A DNA stretch of 64,000 nt, taken from positions 33,991,896 through 34,055,895 of the forward strand of contig NC_067206.1 of the NCBI RefSeq assembly GCF_026262505.1, in the 5' to 3' direction. The notes beneath the pieces are model-generated. The model saw only the letters and a list, made by a program, of their open reading frames with translations. It searched no databases and had not been told where the DNA came from. This DNA is from Trichomonas vaginalis G3 (taxonomy: Eukaryota; Parabasalia; Trichomonadida; Trichomonadidae). The position numbers and the translations under genes are program-made. Positions 33,401-44,243 of this stretch are shown here, one piece after another. Numbering within the stretch: the stretch's first letter is position 1; every line of letters begins with the position of its first letter.

Positions 33401-35568
33401 CAGAGAAGAAGGACAATGAAACAAAGAAGAAGGACAATGAAACAAAGAAGAAGGACAATGAAACAAAGAAGAAGGACAATGAAACAAAGAAGAAGGACAA
33501 TGAAACAGAGAAGAAGGACAATGAAACAGAGAAGAAGGACAATGAAACAGAGAAGAAGGACAATGAAACAGAGAAGAAGGACAATGAAACAGAGAAGAAG
33601 GACAATGAAACAAAGAAGAAGGACAATGAAACAAAGAAGAAGGACAATGAAACAGAGAAGAAGGACAATGAAACAAAGAAGAAGGACAATGAAACAGAGA
33701 AGAAGGACAATGAAACAGAGAAGAAGGACAATGAAACAGAGAAGAAGGACAATGAAACAGAGAAGAAGGACAATGAAACAGAGAAGAAGGACAATGAAAC
33801 AGAGAAGAAGGACAATGAAACAAAGAAGAAGGACAATGAAACAAAGAAGAAGGACAATGAAACAGAGAAGAAGGACAATGAAACAGAGAAGAAGGACAAT
33901 GAAACAGAGAAGAAGGACAATGAAACAGAGAAGAAGGACAATGAAACAAAGAAGAAGGACAATGAAACAGAGAAGAAGGACAATGAAACAGAGAAGAAGG
34001 ACAATGAAACAGAGAAGAAGGACAATGAAACAAAGAAGAAGGACAATGAAACAGAGAAGAAGGACAATGAAACAGAGAAGAAGGACAATGAAACAGAGAA
34101 GAAGGACAATGAAACAGAGAAGAAGGACAATGAAACAGAGAAGAAGGACAATGAAACAAAGAAGAAGGACAATGAAACAAAGAAGAAGGACAATGAAACA
34201 GAGAAGAAGGACAATGAAACAGAGAAGAAGGACAATGAAACAGAGAAGAAGGACAATGAAACAGAGAAGAAGGACAATGAAACAGAGAAGAAGGACAATG
34301 AAACAGAGAAGAAGGACAATGAAACAGAGAAGAAGGACAATGAAACAAAGAAGAAGGATAATGAAACAAAGAAGAAGGATAATGAAACAAAGAAGAAGGA
34401 TAATGAAACAGAGAAGAAGTCTGAGGAAAAGGACGGAGAAGAGAAGAAGGGAGAAACATCAAATACTCCAATTAAACCAGCAAACCAGACAACTAAGACA
34501 AATACAACTGCCAAACCAGTATTGAAACCAGGATTAAATCAGACAACAAAAGTCAACACATCTATACCAGAAAAGAAGGAAGAGAATAAGGAAGAAGAGA
34601 AGGAAATCCAAAGTTCAGAAGTTTCATCAGAGTCAGAGTCAGAGTTAGATTCTGAATCTCCAATTGGTTCAGAGTCATCATGCAGCTCTGAAATGAGTGA
34701 AGAATCTGCAATCAGTGCTGAATCAGAGATCCCAGTTGAACCATCAATTTCCGCTTCAAGTGAATCATCTTCATCCTCATCCTCATCATCAAGTGAATCT
34801 TCTGAAATGTCAGAAGTCGAAGAAGACAAGGACACAGAGCCAAAACCAACACCATCCCCAGAAAAGAAGGACGAAAAGGAAGATGATGATAAGAAGGAAA
34901 AAAAGAAGGAAGAAGAAGAAAAGAAGGAAGAAAAGAAGGAAGAAGATGATAAGAAGGATGAAAAGAAGGACAAAGATGATGATGAAAAGGAAGAAGAAAA
35001 GAAGAAGGAAAAAGAAGACAAGAAGGATGACGATGAAAAAGATGACGATGAAAAGATAGAAGAGAAGAAGGAAGAGAAGAAGGAAGAAAAGAAGGAAGAT
35101 AAACCAAAGGAAGAAGAGAAGAAAGAAGAAAAGAAGGAAGATAAACCAAAGAAGGAAAAGAAGGAAGATAAACCAAAGGAAGAAGAGAAGAAAGAAGAAA
35201 AGAAGGAAGATAAACCAAAGAAGGAAAAGAAGGAAGATAAACCAAAGGAAGAAGAAAAGAAGGAAGAGAAGAACGAAGAAAAGAAGGAAGAGAAGAAGGA
35301 AGATAAACCAAAGGAAGAGAAGAAGGAAAAAAAGAAGGATGATGACGAAGATGAAGAGGATGCCAAACAGCAAAATAACCCTGCAAATAAGGGCAAAAAT
35401 GAAATAGTCACAGAATCCTATATCTCATCCAAGGGATTCTTCTTCCTTGTTTCTATTATTGTTGGTGTCGTTGCAGTGGCCGGTGCTGCTTATTACTTCA
35501 TCCGCATGCGTCGTAGACCAGATGAACAACAAGAAGAGCCACTTCTTATTACAGATGAATTTTATTAA
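30445..35568 (+). CDS. Type I membrane protein with 161 tandem N-glycosylation sequons
   Basis: 1707 residues. MFLLLFVALRATEIRA is a likely signal peptide. Residues 17-196 are Asn/Thr/Pro/Lys-rich with many N-x-T sites. Residues 197-1323 are exactly 161 copies of KKDNET followed by K or E, each holding the sequon NET. A second N-x-T segment, a Ser/Glu stretch and a long Lys/Glu/Asp low-complexity region follow. Near residues 1664-1685 is one membrane segment (FFLVSIIVGVVAVAGAAYYF), then RMRRR and a short tail ending EEPLLITDEFY. The layout predicts a highly charged, heavily glycosylatable stalk outside the cell or in an organelle lumen with a small cytosolic tail. Function is unknown; an adhesin or glycocalyx mucin-like role is inference. 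Five other frames are also open across the array because the unit lacks stops. Confidence 0.85.
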   Translation: MFLLLFVALRATEIRANSKDPKPIDALNKPAPSTGNGKEIQAPLTKSNTTKVGNTNATLPTNTNPNPLPTKNATVNKNVNIPGKNLTQKLNKTAAIPSEGVAKVNTTAPAVAKPINSSKVPQINQTVKPKVVVPNPALPAPMKEVVNTTTKIANTTAKPQLKTGNQTAKVNSTNASTTVPSGEKPKTSPISRNTVEKKDNETKKKDNETKKKDNETKKKDNETEKKDNETEKKDNETKKKDNETEKKDNETEKKDNETEKKDNETEKKDNETEKKDNETKKKDNETEKKDNETEKKDNETEKKDNETEKKDNETKKKDNETKKKDNETKKKDNETEKKDNETKKKDNETEKKDNETEKKDNETKKKDNETEKKDNETEKKDNETEKKDNETEKKDNETEKKDNETEKKDNETEKKDNETEKKDNETEKKDNETEKKDNETEKKDNETEKKDNETEKKDNETEKKDNETEKKDNETKKKDNETEKKDNETEKKDNETEKKDNETEKKDNETEKKDNETEKKDNETEKKDNETEKKDNETEKKDNETEKKDNETKKKDNETEKKDNETEKKDNETEKKDNETEKKDNETKKKDNETEKKDNETEKKDNETEKKDNETEKKDNETEKKDNETEKKDNETEKKDNETEKKDNETEKKDNETKKKDNETKKKDNETKKKDNETEKKDNETKKKDNETEKKDNETKKKDNETKKKDNETKKKDNETKKKDNETKKKDNETEKKDNETEKKDNETKKKDNETKKKDNETEKKDNETEKKDNETEKKDNETEKKDNETKKKDNETEKKDNETEKKDNETEKKDNETEKKDNETEKKDNETEKKDNETEKKDNETEKKDNETEKKDNETEKKDNETKKKDNETKKKDNETKKKDNETEKKDNETKKKDNETEKKDNETKKKDNETKKKDNETKKKDNETKKKDNETKKKDNETKKKDNETKKKDNETKKKDNETKKKDNETKKKDNETEKKDNETEKKDNETKKKDNETKKKDNETKKKDNETKKKDNETEKKDNETEKKDNETEKKDNETEKKDNETEKKDNETKKKDNETKKKDNETEKKDNETKKKDNETEKKDNETEKKDNETEKKDNETEKKDNETEKKDNETEKKDNETKKKDNETKKKDNETEKKDNETEKKDNETEKKDNETEKKDNETKKKDNETEKKDNETEKKDNETEKKDNETKKKDNETEKKDNETEKKDNETEKKDNETEKKDNETEKKDNETKKKDNETKKKDNETEKKDNETEKKDNETEKKDNETEKKDNETEKKDNETEKKDNETEKKDNETKKKDNETKKKDNETKKKDNETEKKSEEKDGEEKKGETSNTPIKPANQTTKTNTTAKPVLKPGLNQTTKVNTSIPEKKEENKEEEKEIQSSEVSSESESELDSESPIGSESSCSSEMSEESAISAESEIPVEPSISASSESSSSSSSSSSESSEMSEVEEDKDTEPKPTPSPEKKDEKEDDDKKEKKKEEEEKKEEKKEEDDKKDEKKDKDDDEKEEEKKKEKEDKKDDDEKDDDEKIEEKKEEKKEEKKEDKPKEEEKKEEKKEDKPKKEKKEDKPKEEEKKEEKKEDKPKKEKKEDKPKEEEKKEEKNEEKKEEKKEDKPKEEKKEKKKDDDEDEEDAKQQNNPANKGKNEIVTESYISSKGFFFLVSIIVGVVAVAGAAYYFIRMRRRPDEQQEEPLLITDEFY
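31033..34413 (+). repeat. Minisatellite: 161 x 21 bp, in frame
   Basis: 3381 bp divide exactly into 161 units encoding KKDNET plus Lys (AAG) or Glu (GAG). Units are otherwise essentially identical at DNA level; the last few use GAT instead of GAC. The array is therefore a two-letter string. Units 66-76 and 96-106 show the same order KKKEKEKKKKK, 30 units (630 bp) apart, pointing to block duplication by unequal exchange. Confidence 0.95.
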
Positions 35569-35790
35569 CTATATTTTTTTTTATTTTGAGAATAAATAAT
35601 TTGAAATATCAATGAAATCCCTTCAATTCAAAAATGTTTTAAGAAAATTCAATACTTTACAGAAAAGTGTCAATTCTTTATAAGACTTCATGGAAATGTC
35701 TTTTGTTGAAACAATTGGAAAGAAATATCAAAAAATTACAAACATTTAAATAAAAAAGAAATAAAACAAAATAATAAAATATAAAAGAAA

Positions 35791-38700
35791 TTAATATTCA
35801 TCAACGTTCTCGAATACTATATCACTTTTATCCAGTTCATACTCATCTTCATCTGAAATATTGTACTTTGACCTTGGCTTCTTTCTTATTAATATTTCGA
35901 TCGTCATCTGAATGAATAAAGTCAAAACAAAGGAAATAATGATAAACGAGACACAAGGGATCGATGTAAGTACGTTTTGGACGGCTCTGTATGAAGATCC
36001 ACTTCCTTCGAAATAATTCGATGAAAGATAGATCAAAACGCAACAAATCATTGATCCAAAGATAAACAAATTCTGTTGGACCGACCACGAACTTGTTTTG
36101 CTTATGATTATTGCATTTGTTATTACAACAATGGACAATGACATCAAGAAGCTGAATGTCTTTAATGATATTGTCGAATTAAAGCCATTCATGCTGTTCA
36201 TTGTCACATTCTTTGCAATTAACAAATATAAAAAGGAAAATGAGGACAAAACAAACAAAATGACAACTAACTTCGTCTTAGTAAGTGGCTCCTTGTTAGT
36301 TCTTCTATAAAACTTTGCATCAGCCATTAAATCATCTGCAGAATAAGTTCTGTTCATTACTGCATGGCTGAACAAAGGTAAGAACGTAAATACATAAAGA
36401 ACACTTATAATTACAGGTTCAGAAAACAATGGCGTAGAACTACAACCGTTGTAAAGGTTGAACCAAAATTGAATGAATGTAAACAAAATGTTTCTCTCAA
36501 AAACTGACATGACGATAGATTTGAACCGATCTCTGAAATAAGAAGCGTGAACGAACAAAATCTCTGCGAAATCAGTAAAGCTTCCAGAAATAATGTCCGC
36601 TGAAATATCTGCAACATGGATGTCTCCGTAACCGATTGATACTGAACAATCGCACTCCTTCATGTAGTTGCAGTCATAAACTGTTGATCCGATACCGAGA
36701 ATCGACCTTCCAAGAATGATTTGAAGGTCTCTGACGAAATTACAAATTTCAGTCGGATCTGCTTTTTGAAGTACGATCGTTTTGGTCTGTTGTATCATCT
36801 GAGCCATCTTTATAGCATACTGTGATTGTGTCAAATATTGGATAGCGCCTCCATCAATGATCAAAACATCGTATGATGGATTTTCCAACAGGTAAGTTAT
36901 GGATATTTCTACATCATCGAGGATATCACCTTTAACCAATCCAACAACAGGGTTGTTTTTGATGATTCCTAAAGAAATTCCGGTAATTACGGTTGAATTT
37001 CCTTTGGAATTGCTTGTTAAGACAATCTGTTTGAAGGATTGCTTCGCACTATCAAGGAATGATAATGTTCCTTCGCGTGGCTGGTCTTCAAAACCTATTA
37101 TCGACAAAAATGTGGAATGCATCTCAAGATTATCGACAATAGAGAACGTAAAGTCGGCATTTTCGGTTCCAAACTCCGATATTTTCTCTTCGAAACGTTT
37201 ATATTGTTTCTGTGACAAATATCGATACGAACAACATTCTACGTGAAGTCCGTCATCGTGGAATGAATCGTATATCGTTTGGTACTTCTCGATGCCGTCA
37301 ACAATCAATTCCATAACTTTGTAAACTCCACGAGTGAACAAAATTATTGAACCTTCTGCATCTTCGACAATGATGGAAATACGTGGATGGTTTGAGGACG
37401 AATGAATGATCTTTTTCGTCTTGAAGTTGTACGTAGTATTTCCAATGAGAATTACTGATTCGTCCGGAGTTCTGCCAATTAACATGTATCCGGAGCTCGC
37501 TGCGAGTCGGAGAAGCTGCTCATCATCAGGGAATCGCGATACATATGAGAATTTGCCCTTGGAACCAACCAATGAGGCTGAATGGCAGAGAGATAAATGC
37601 AAAAACAGGATTTTCGCTTGCTCGCTGCTGATTTCAAGGTCCGGATCTGTGAATTGGTAAAATCCGGATTTATTTTCAAGCAGATCGAGTTGTTTCGTCT
37701 CACATAATTTTCTGATTGTCGGTTCTTTGCCGTAAACCTGTTCGTTGATGAAAATTCTCTTCAAATATGGCTTTGGTTCTAGTAAATTGTTCTTAGAAGT
37801 CATCAAAACGTCAGCATGAGCCAATTCATATAAACTATTTGGATTTGGAACGCTTGATTTCCTAAAAAGATGTCTGATAACGTTAGAGTTGAACAGATAG
37901 ATGAGATCGATGAAACTGTAAAGCTCCAACGGAGTCAATGGCAACAATAAAATTAAATAATTTCTTAAATTATGCATAAAATACGGATAAACCGAAATTG
38001 TACTATTAAATGGCCAATTTTGCGTCATGTTATAATAGTACAAACTTCTTATTGCTATAATTCCAGCGTAAATTAGAATAGCTGTGACCTGTATTAGGTT
38101 CAATGCGTTCAAGGATCTCTCGAGCTTGTTTGGCTTTGTCCTAAAAAGGTGTTGATTCACAGTCAAACAATCATGTCCTGTATATACAACGCCGCCGATG
38201 ACAAATTTGCTATGGTGTATGATAGAATAGCGTTCTATGTAATTTGAGTTTGTTAATTCTACGGAACGTCCATTGAAATCCAAATATCCAGAAAATATTA
38301 TTGGATTTGTCAAAGGATTTTTAATGTTAACATTATCATTGTATACTTCTCGTTTCATATCTGCTATTTCAAAGGGAGTATTAAACAATGCGCCTTCATA
38401 AGTAATATCAATTAAATTTGGAACGGAACGAGGTGTCAGCTGCGAAGAGCCATCAAGTAGAAGTGTTTCTACGGAAGTAGGTTGTAAGTCAGATGTTTGT
38501 AAAAGTATGATGTCTGCTGGAGAAATGTCGCCATTATTCAATTTAATTAAATCTCCAACGCGAAGATTGTTCCAATTGATGGTAATCCATTGTTTGTTCC
38601 TCATAACTTCAACTGTCTGACTATTAATTTTTTGTATCGACTTTTTTCGCCTTTTTTTAATTGTAAAATATGTTAATGTTGATGTAGAAAGAGAGATAAT

Positions 38701-38928
38701 GATTGGAATTAATGTGACAAGTATGTTAAGACAAACTTCGCATTTTAACTGAACTATAAGCATCAATAGATAGTACAAAAACGAAATTCGCGAAAAACAT
38801 ATTTTAATGAAAGAAGGCGGATCATCGATTATCGAATCATATTGACGAAATGGCTCGTTCGAGAGTGTGTTTACATTTGTATTGGTTGTACCTCTATGGG
38901 ATGTAAAATAAACAGATCTCGTTGCCAT
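35791..38928 (-). CDS. P4-ATPase (lipid flippase) homologue with all catalytic motifs replaced
   Basis: 1045 residues from ATG 38928; the frame opens a few codons earlier only with TTG. Family hallmarks of phospholipid-translocating ATPases are present: VGDLIKLNNGDISPADIILL (from about 124), VVYTGHD (about 247), a membrane pair with LLPLTPLELYSFI near 328-340, INEQVYG after the phosphorylation site, FKSIVMSVFERNILF and QFWFNLYNGCSS before the C-terminal membrane helices, and an acidic tail. The chemistry is gone. The DKTGT phosphorylation loop reads SKNNL (residues 378-382), so the phosphorylated Asp is Ser; the DGET dephosphorylation loop reads DGSS (159-162); and the GDGxND hinge reads GSTVYD. 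The frame is otherwise uninterrupted with normal codon use, so it looks like a conserved pseudoenzyme, perhaps a regulatory or chaperone-like membrane protein (inference). Confidence 0.85.
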   Translation of the reverse strand: MATRSVYFTSHRGTTNTNVNTLSNEPFRQYDSIIDDPPSFIKICFSRISFLYYLLMLIVQLKCEVCLNILVTLIPIIISLSTSTLTYFTIKKRRKKSIQKINSQTVEVMRNKQWITINWNNLRVGDLIKLNNGDISPADIILLQTSDLQPTSVETLLLDGSSQLTPRSVPNLIDITYEGALFNTPFEIADMKREVYNDNVNIKNPLTNPIIFSGYLDFNGRSVELTNSNYIERYSIIHHSKFVIGGVVYTGHDCLTVNQHLFRTKPNKLERSLNALNLIQVTAILIYAGIIAIRSLYYYNMTQNWPFNSTISVYPYFMHNLRNYLILLLPLTPLELYSFIDLIYLFNSNVIRHLFRKSSVPNPNSLYELAHADVLMTSKNNLLEPKPYLKRIFINEQVYGKEPTIRKLCETKQLDLLENKSGFYQFTDPDLEISSEQAKILFLHLSLCHSASLVGSKGKFSYVSRFPDDEQLLRLAASSGYMLIGRTPDESVILIGNTTYNFKTKKIIHSSSNHPRISIIVEDAEGSIILFTRGVYKVMELIVDGIEKYQTIYDSFHDDGLHVECCSYRYLSQKQYKRFEEKISEFGTENADFTFSIVDNLEMHSTFLSIIGFEDQPREGTLSFLDSAKQSFKQIVLTSNSKGNSTVITGISLGIIKNNPVVGLVKGDILDDVEISITYLLENPSYDVLIIDGGAIQYLTQSQYAIKMAQMIQQTKTIVLQKADPTEICNFVRDLQIILGRSILGIGSTVYDCNYMKECDCSVSIGYGDIHVADISADIISGSFTDFAEILFVHASYFRDRFKSIVMSVFERNILFTFIQFWFNLYNGCSSTPLFSEPVIISVLYVFTFLPLFSHAVMNRTYSADDLMADAKFYRRTNKEPLTKTKLVVILFVLSSFSFLYLLIAKNVTMNSMNGFNSTISLKTFSFLMSLSIVVITNAIIISKTSSWSVQQNLFIFGSMICCVLIYLSSNYFEGSGSSYRAVQNVLTSIPCVSFIIISFVLTLFIQMTIEILIRKKPRSKYNISDEDEYELDKSDIVFENVDEY

Positions 38929-41900
38929 TTTCCTCAAAAATTTGTCATTGAGAGGAAAAGTGAAAAATTTATTTCAATGAGAATTTGATAGATTTGCATA
39001 TATGATGAAAATATAACATTTGACTTTGTTTCATCAATCGTAAAGTTCTCAAAATTTTAAAAGCCTGTCAATAATTGAATAGAGCTAGAGTTAAATTAAT
39101 CGGAGAATGTCGATAGTTTTAATTGATCTAGTTTTGTATTTTTCAATTACAAAGGTACATTCACTATTTTTGACAAAATTTTAAATTTTCATGGGGTTGT
39201 AAATCTTATAATAACTAGATGAATAAGGAATGAATCCCAGTATAATGTGCATCATTATATTAAACACTATATGTAAGGCTAATGATTCTATTAACACTTA
39301 TGAAGATCTATAGTATTTGAGCAGATAAATTTGATAATTTCCAAAACTCTTATATTTCAAAATTAAAGTGTGCGAATGCATTTAAATGTGAGCAAAAAGA
39401 GATTGATGCTGTTAAAACTAGGTGTTAATTTGCAATTATTTCGCATCACAAGAACTACCAAGTAAATTCGGCTATCTTTCTTTGCAATTATTCTCCATTA
39501 TACCTATAATATAATGGTTAGGGTTTGAAGAAAAGTTACTAGAGAATTATTGACTTTTGAAATAATGCAGAATTTTACTTGAAGAAATCATTAATTTATG
39601 AGTTCCAAATTGCTAAGCATGACGAAGGATCATTAAATTTGCTACAATTAAATACATTTATTGCAGAATTAAGATTTTTGAAATTAAAAGTTTGAAATAT
39701 TGCCTTTTTGAATAAAAATTTAAATTTTATTATATAATCATGATAATATCTTATAGAAATTAAAAGAAAATATTTTAAACCATTCAAATATTTTGAATGT
39801 CTTATCAATTTAAAATATTAAAAGATAGCTTGATTTTATCATCTTTAGTTGTTATCAAAGTTTTCTTCTTTTGATGAACAACAGTAAATGATTTGTTAAT
39901 TACTTGTCTTCCTTTTTCGCAGCAAAATCGAAAGTTATGATGATAATCTTGCTCTCAATTTTGAAACTCTCTGATTTACAAGTAAGCATTCCTTTGGAAA
40001 AGCAGTCCTATTCTGTTTTCAAGATATTTTAAAGCCTCCATTTCATACAATGCGCAGATCTATTCGAAATTGCAAGAACTCTCAATAAAAATGCAGCAGC
40101 AAAGAAGATTCCATAGTTTCTAGCATCAAAAATTTACAACCTTAATACAACAGTTAAAGAGAAGCTCGAAAAGAAAATATTTAACCATAAAGCTGGAAAC
40201 CATTCGATATCTACTATTGGATCTAATAAAAAGTTAATTATAACATATTTTACATGCTATTTGTTGACTCTGTTCCATTATATTACCATATATATCTTTT
40301 TGAAATCTAAAATATTTTTACGATTTTAACCATGTGTTGTTGAAACCATATATCAATCTTAGCTAAAGTATAGTTTATGAATTTGTCACCATCTAACGTA
40401 TGAATTTTCAAAAATGTCAAATATGTTCATTTTTTCTGTAGATTCAGCCATAATTTCACGTTGTTATACTATTCAACTATTATTTAATATTTTTATCGAT
40501 TTAAATATATGATGAGATGCTTAGTTCTCCTGGAAATCGATTTTTAATCGCAATTTTAACTTTCCAAAAAAATTCAAAAATAAAAATCCCTCTCAATTTT
40601 CTAAGTTTTCTAACTCGCCAAATCTCTAGCCAAATTTTTTTTGGCCCGTATAAATATTGTTAGGCACTATATAGGGATGCTATTTATCCTATTTTCATCC
40701 CATTTTACTGTTATCGCCTAGTGAATGTACCTTTTCAATTACAACATAGAAAATTTTATTGAAATTTGTTTCAGATTCTGGCTGTCAACTACTACCCTTA
40801 AATTTAACATCTTCTAATATTAGTGGTTTGATCCAGGATGGTCGTAATTTTAGGTCGACGAAATTTGAAGATTATTGATGAGAAATCAATTAATGTTTGA
40901 TTGATATTAGAATGTACTACAGATATTTGTTATGTGCACTAAAGATCTTTTGACACGGTCAACATTTTTGTAATTTCGGAAATATTTATTTGATAATAAA
41001 GCATTTTCGAACGATATTTGCAATTGCTGGATGGAATTAAATGTAATAATTCAATTATGATGAGTTTAATCGTTATCAAATATCTTTTCCCTCTTGGCTT
41101 TTAAAAATGGACATAGATGAAGGTAAGAAAACTATTAAGAGTAGATTCTAATTAAAATTCAATAATAATTATGATATTATCTTGATAATTTATGAAAAAT
41201 CAATCAAGAATTTCTTGAATGGTTTGAAATGGATAATAAATAATTGATAATTCATTATGTTGATCGATTCCAAAGAAATTATCACGTTATCTCCTCGATT
41301 TAATAATAATATTTTTTGCATTATTTTTTGAAAATCTAAAAATAATAATGTTTAAACATTGGGATGACATGTAAGGAAATGTGACATTTATGAATATCTA
41401 GGTCTTTGTCCTTGAAATTCATTGATAGTCTCGCAATACTCTAAGTAAATTATTCAGGTCGTTGTTGAAATAGAAATCAATTGAATAGTTTATCATAGGC
41501 ACTTTTTATTCAAACTTTTCATAAGTCTGATAGCCCACTTAATTAATTTGTTTTAATTAAGATATTAATATTAAATCCGATCAACTGGAAAATTGAGACG
41601 AATCTGATTCTTTTCAATTAGACTTTCGGATTTCAAAGTATCACTAAAAAGATAGTTGTCACATCCTTGCTCAATTTGTTTTAGGAAAGCAGATCAAGAT
41701 CAGATAACTTTTTTTGCCAATAATTCTAAAGCAATCTAAACTTTAGATATGGATAAAAGATCATGTTCTTTTAGTAATTTATTTTTGTAAACGTTTATTG
41801 GAAGTTTAGGAAATCAAAAAGCATTTGGAGTTTTTCTATTATATAGTAAGATTGAGTTTATGGTTCCTGCGCCAGAGGTAAAGCAGTCTTACTGCAATAT

Positions 41901-44243
41901 TGGGTAATATCTCAAAGTCCGCTTGATAGCCCCGAAATTTCTAAAATTGTATCTATTCATGAAACTATGGCGATACCAACTTATGAATACAATTTTTGGT
42001 TTTAATATGATTTGTCCAATAAGAGCTATGAAGAAAATTATATCATTAAGACAGAATCTAATCTTACGAAATTTGATTTAAGAGCTTTCAAAACAATTTT
42101 AGAAAAATCATATCGCATGTGATAGAATTTGATAAATGAACTTACACCAACTAAGAGAACAAACAAATTTCTAAATTATATCAGTAATTAACGAAAAATT
42201 AAATTTAAAACTATTAGATTTTAACTAAAGAAGGTACAGATTGCTGAATAAATAGAGTTTGAAATCCAGAAAATGATGATCATGATATGGGATAAAAAAT
42301 CACAATTCACATGAATCTTCAAATCCTCCAGTAGAATGCTAATGATTAAAATACTGAGATTTAACAGATGAACATAACGAAACATCGCATTATGATATTC
42401 ATTACATCTACAGCTAGCTTTAACTATCGAAGATATATGATTAAATAAGGATGTAAATCAAAAAGAGAATCAAATTGGATACATGTGGTTTAATGTTTCA
42501 TATCCTGTTTTTTTAAAAAGATATCAATGCTCATATTGAAATCGTACCAGTATTTACCACAGGTAAAAAAAATATCAAAATCTTACTAACACAAACAGAT
42601 TTAAAGTTAAATAGTCAACAACCATATTGTAAAACCATTCATGATTTTTTTTTCGATATATAACTTCTTTTAATACAAAGCTAACTCTTCAAGTTCATTC
42701 GAGCAATGATGAACTATAATGAAGATTTGTAGACAAAATCACTTTAGGATGCAGAAGTAAAACTAAAACAAGATAAAATCGTAGTAATATTTAACCAAGA
42801 ATCATGGAAAGTTGATTCCTCACTTATCTATTGCTTCAAAAGTACTTATTTCTCTTGCATTATAGTTACGTGCATTCCAATGTAAATAATAATAATATTA
42901 TAGGAATGAAATATTTGATGATTCTGATTCAGTAAAACGCCTCTCTGGGAATTTATGAGGAGCTTAAAAAATAGCTATTTCGTTTAAAGAGTCAAGTTGT
43001 GTTTTTAAACGAGGGATGTGGACAAATGAAGAAATAAAAGAAAAAAAATATTATTAGTGCATATCTTATAATCCTTTGGCGATACCTTTTTCTTGGGCCT
43101 AATTAGGTGAAATGTGAAATGCAATTTTTACTCCAAATCGCACTTTAACCCTAATAGCTCTTGTGTATCAATGCTAAGTATTACTTATATAGAACACTAG
43201 AATGTGCATATTATAAATAAATTTGTTATTACTCATTAAAGAATCCTCTTATCCTTTCCTATATTTGTTGGACTGTTCACATATCATGTTCATGTTGTCA
43301 GTCTGAATTTTAATGTTGATTATATTTTAAACTTGCTTCCGCTTGAAAATACATCATATTCTAATATTATCCTATTTTACAATATATCCAAACAAAAACA
43401 CAGCTAAATAAGTATATCCTAAATTATTATCATTCATAACATAGTTATTATCTCTGTATCTCTTCTTCTCTATATAGTTTCATATGTACAAATGACATCT
43501 TTTAACTTTTATTTCTTCTAATTATAATCATGGATTGTAAAAAGGGGGGACTTCGTCGACCACAAAGATATCGACCAAAACTGTTCCCATTATGCATGAC
43601 ATATGAAGTATAGTAATAGTGTATATTGACTCATAGAATGGCTTTCGTTTAATTTCGAGAAATATTATGATCTTCTAAAATATCAATATTTTACTTGATA
43701 ATGCATATTTTTTATCGTATTATGAAACTTAAACGTAAAACATGGCTCATGAAGAACAAAATTCGATGCTAAAAAAGTAAATTGTTTATTGATTAGGGTG
43801 CTTTCAGGTATTTTTTGAAGTAACACTTTATTCATTTTTCTTTATATATCTGTATATAAATCATGCACAAATAAGGATTTATAATTAAAAATATTTTTCG
43901 AATTGAGTAAATAAATCGTTAGATCTTAGATTTTATTAATCATTTCTTCTTAAAATGAGATTGTAGTTATGGTAACTGTATATGAGATTTGGAGTATTGT
44001 TAAATTGCGCGAAATGTTGATAAGTTTCAAAAACGATTTACAGTATGTTTAAATATATTAGAATTTAATGGTATGCGATAACATCGACTGCAAACAATCG
44101 ATATTAAGTGATTGATGAAAATCGATATCAATATTTAAAATTTTCGAGGCTTTTTTGACTAAAAGCAATTGTTTTGGACACTTAGAATGAAGTTCTCCTT
44201 AGAGAATTTCTCCAAATTTTTTCCATTTTTCCTAAATGTTAGT
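38929..44243. other. Gene-poor AT-rich region
   Basis: About 5.3 kb with no convincing gene. Between about 41850 and 43020 base composition and short open patches on the plus strand look like a long-decayed coding sequence, but no family could be recognised. A 15-bp match, TAGTGAATGTACCTT near 40718, occurs in inverted orientation near 39150; it is too short to call an element. Confidence 0.45.

Noticed and set aside
30939-34525. Three other frames of about 1160-1190 codons across the heptad array (for example repeats of MKQRRRT on the plus strand and SFFSVSL or FHCPSSL on the minus strand)
   Set aside because: They are automatic products of a 21-bp repeat without stops. Only the frame with signal peptide, membrane helix and coding flanks is a plausible gene.
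34539-35411. Minus-strand frames rich in Ser/Phe/Leu opposite the Lys/Glu-rich tail
   Set aside because: Antisense shadows of GAA/AAG codon runs in the real gene.
39140-40735. 15-bp inverted match TAGTGAATGTACCTT as possible ends of an element of about 1.6 kb
   Set aside because: Too short in such AT-rich DNA, with no extended inverted ends and no target duplication.
41850-43020. Possible long-decayed coding sequence
   Set aside because: Short open patches only; no family could be named, so it is noted under the gene-poor region and not called a pseudogene.
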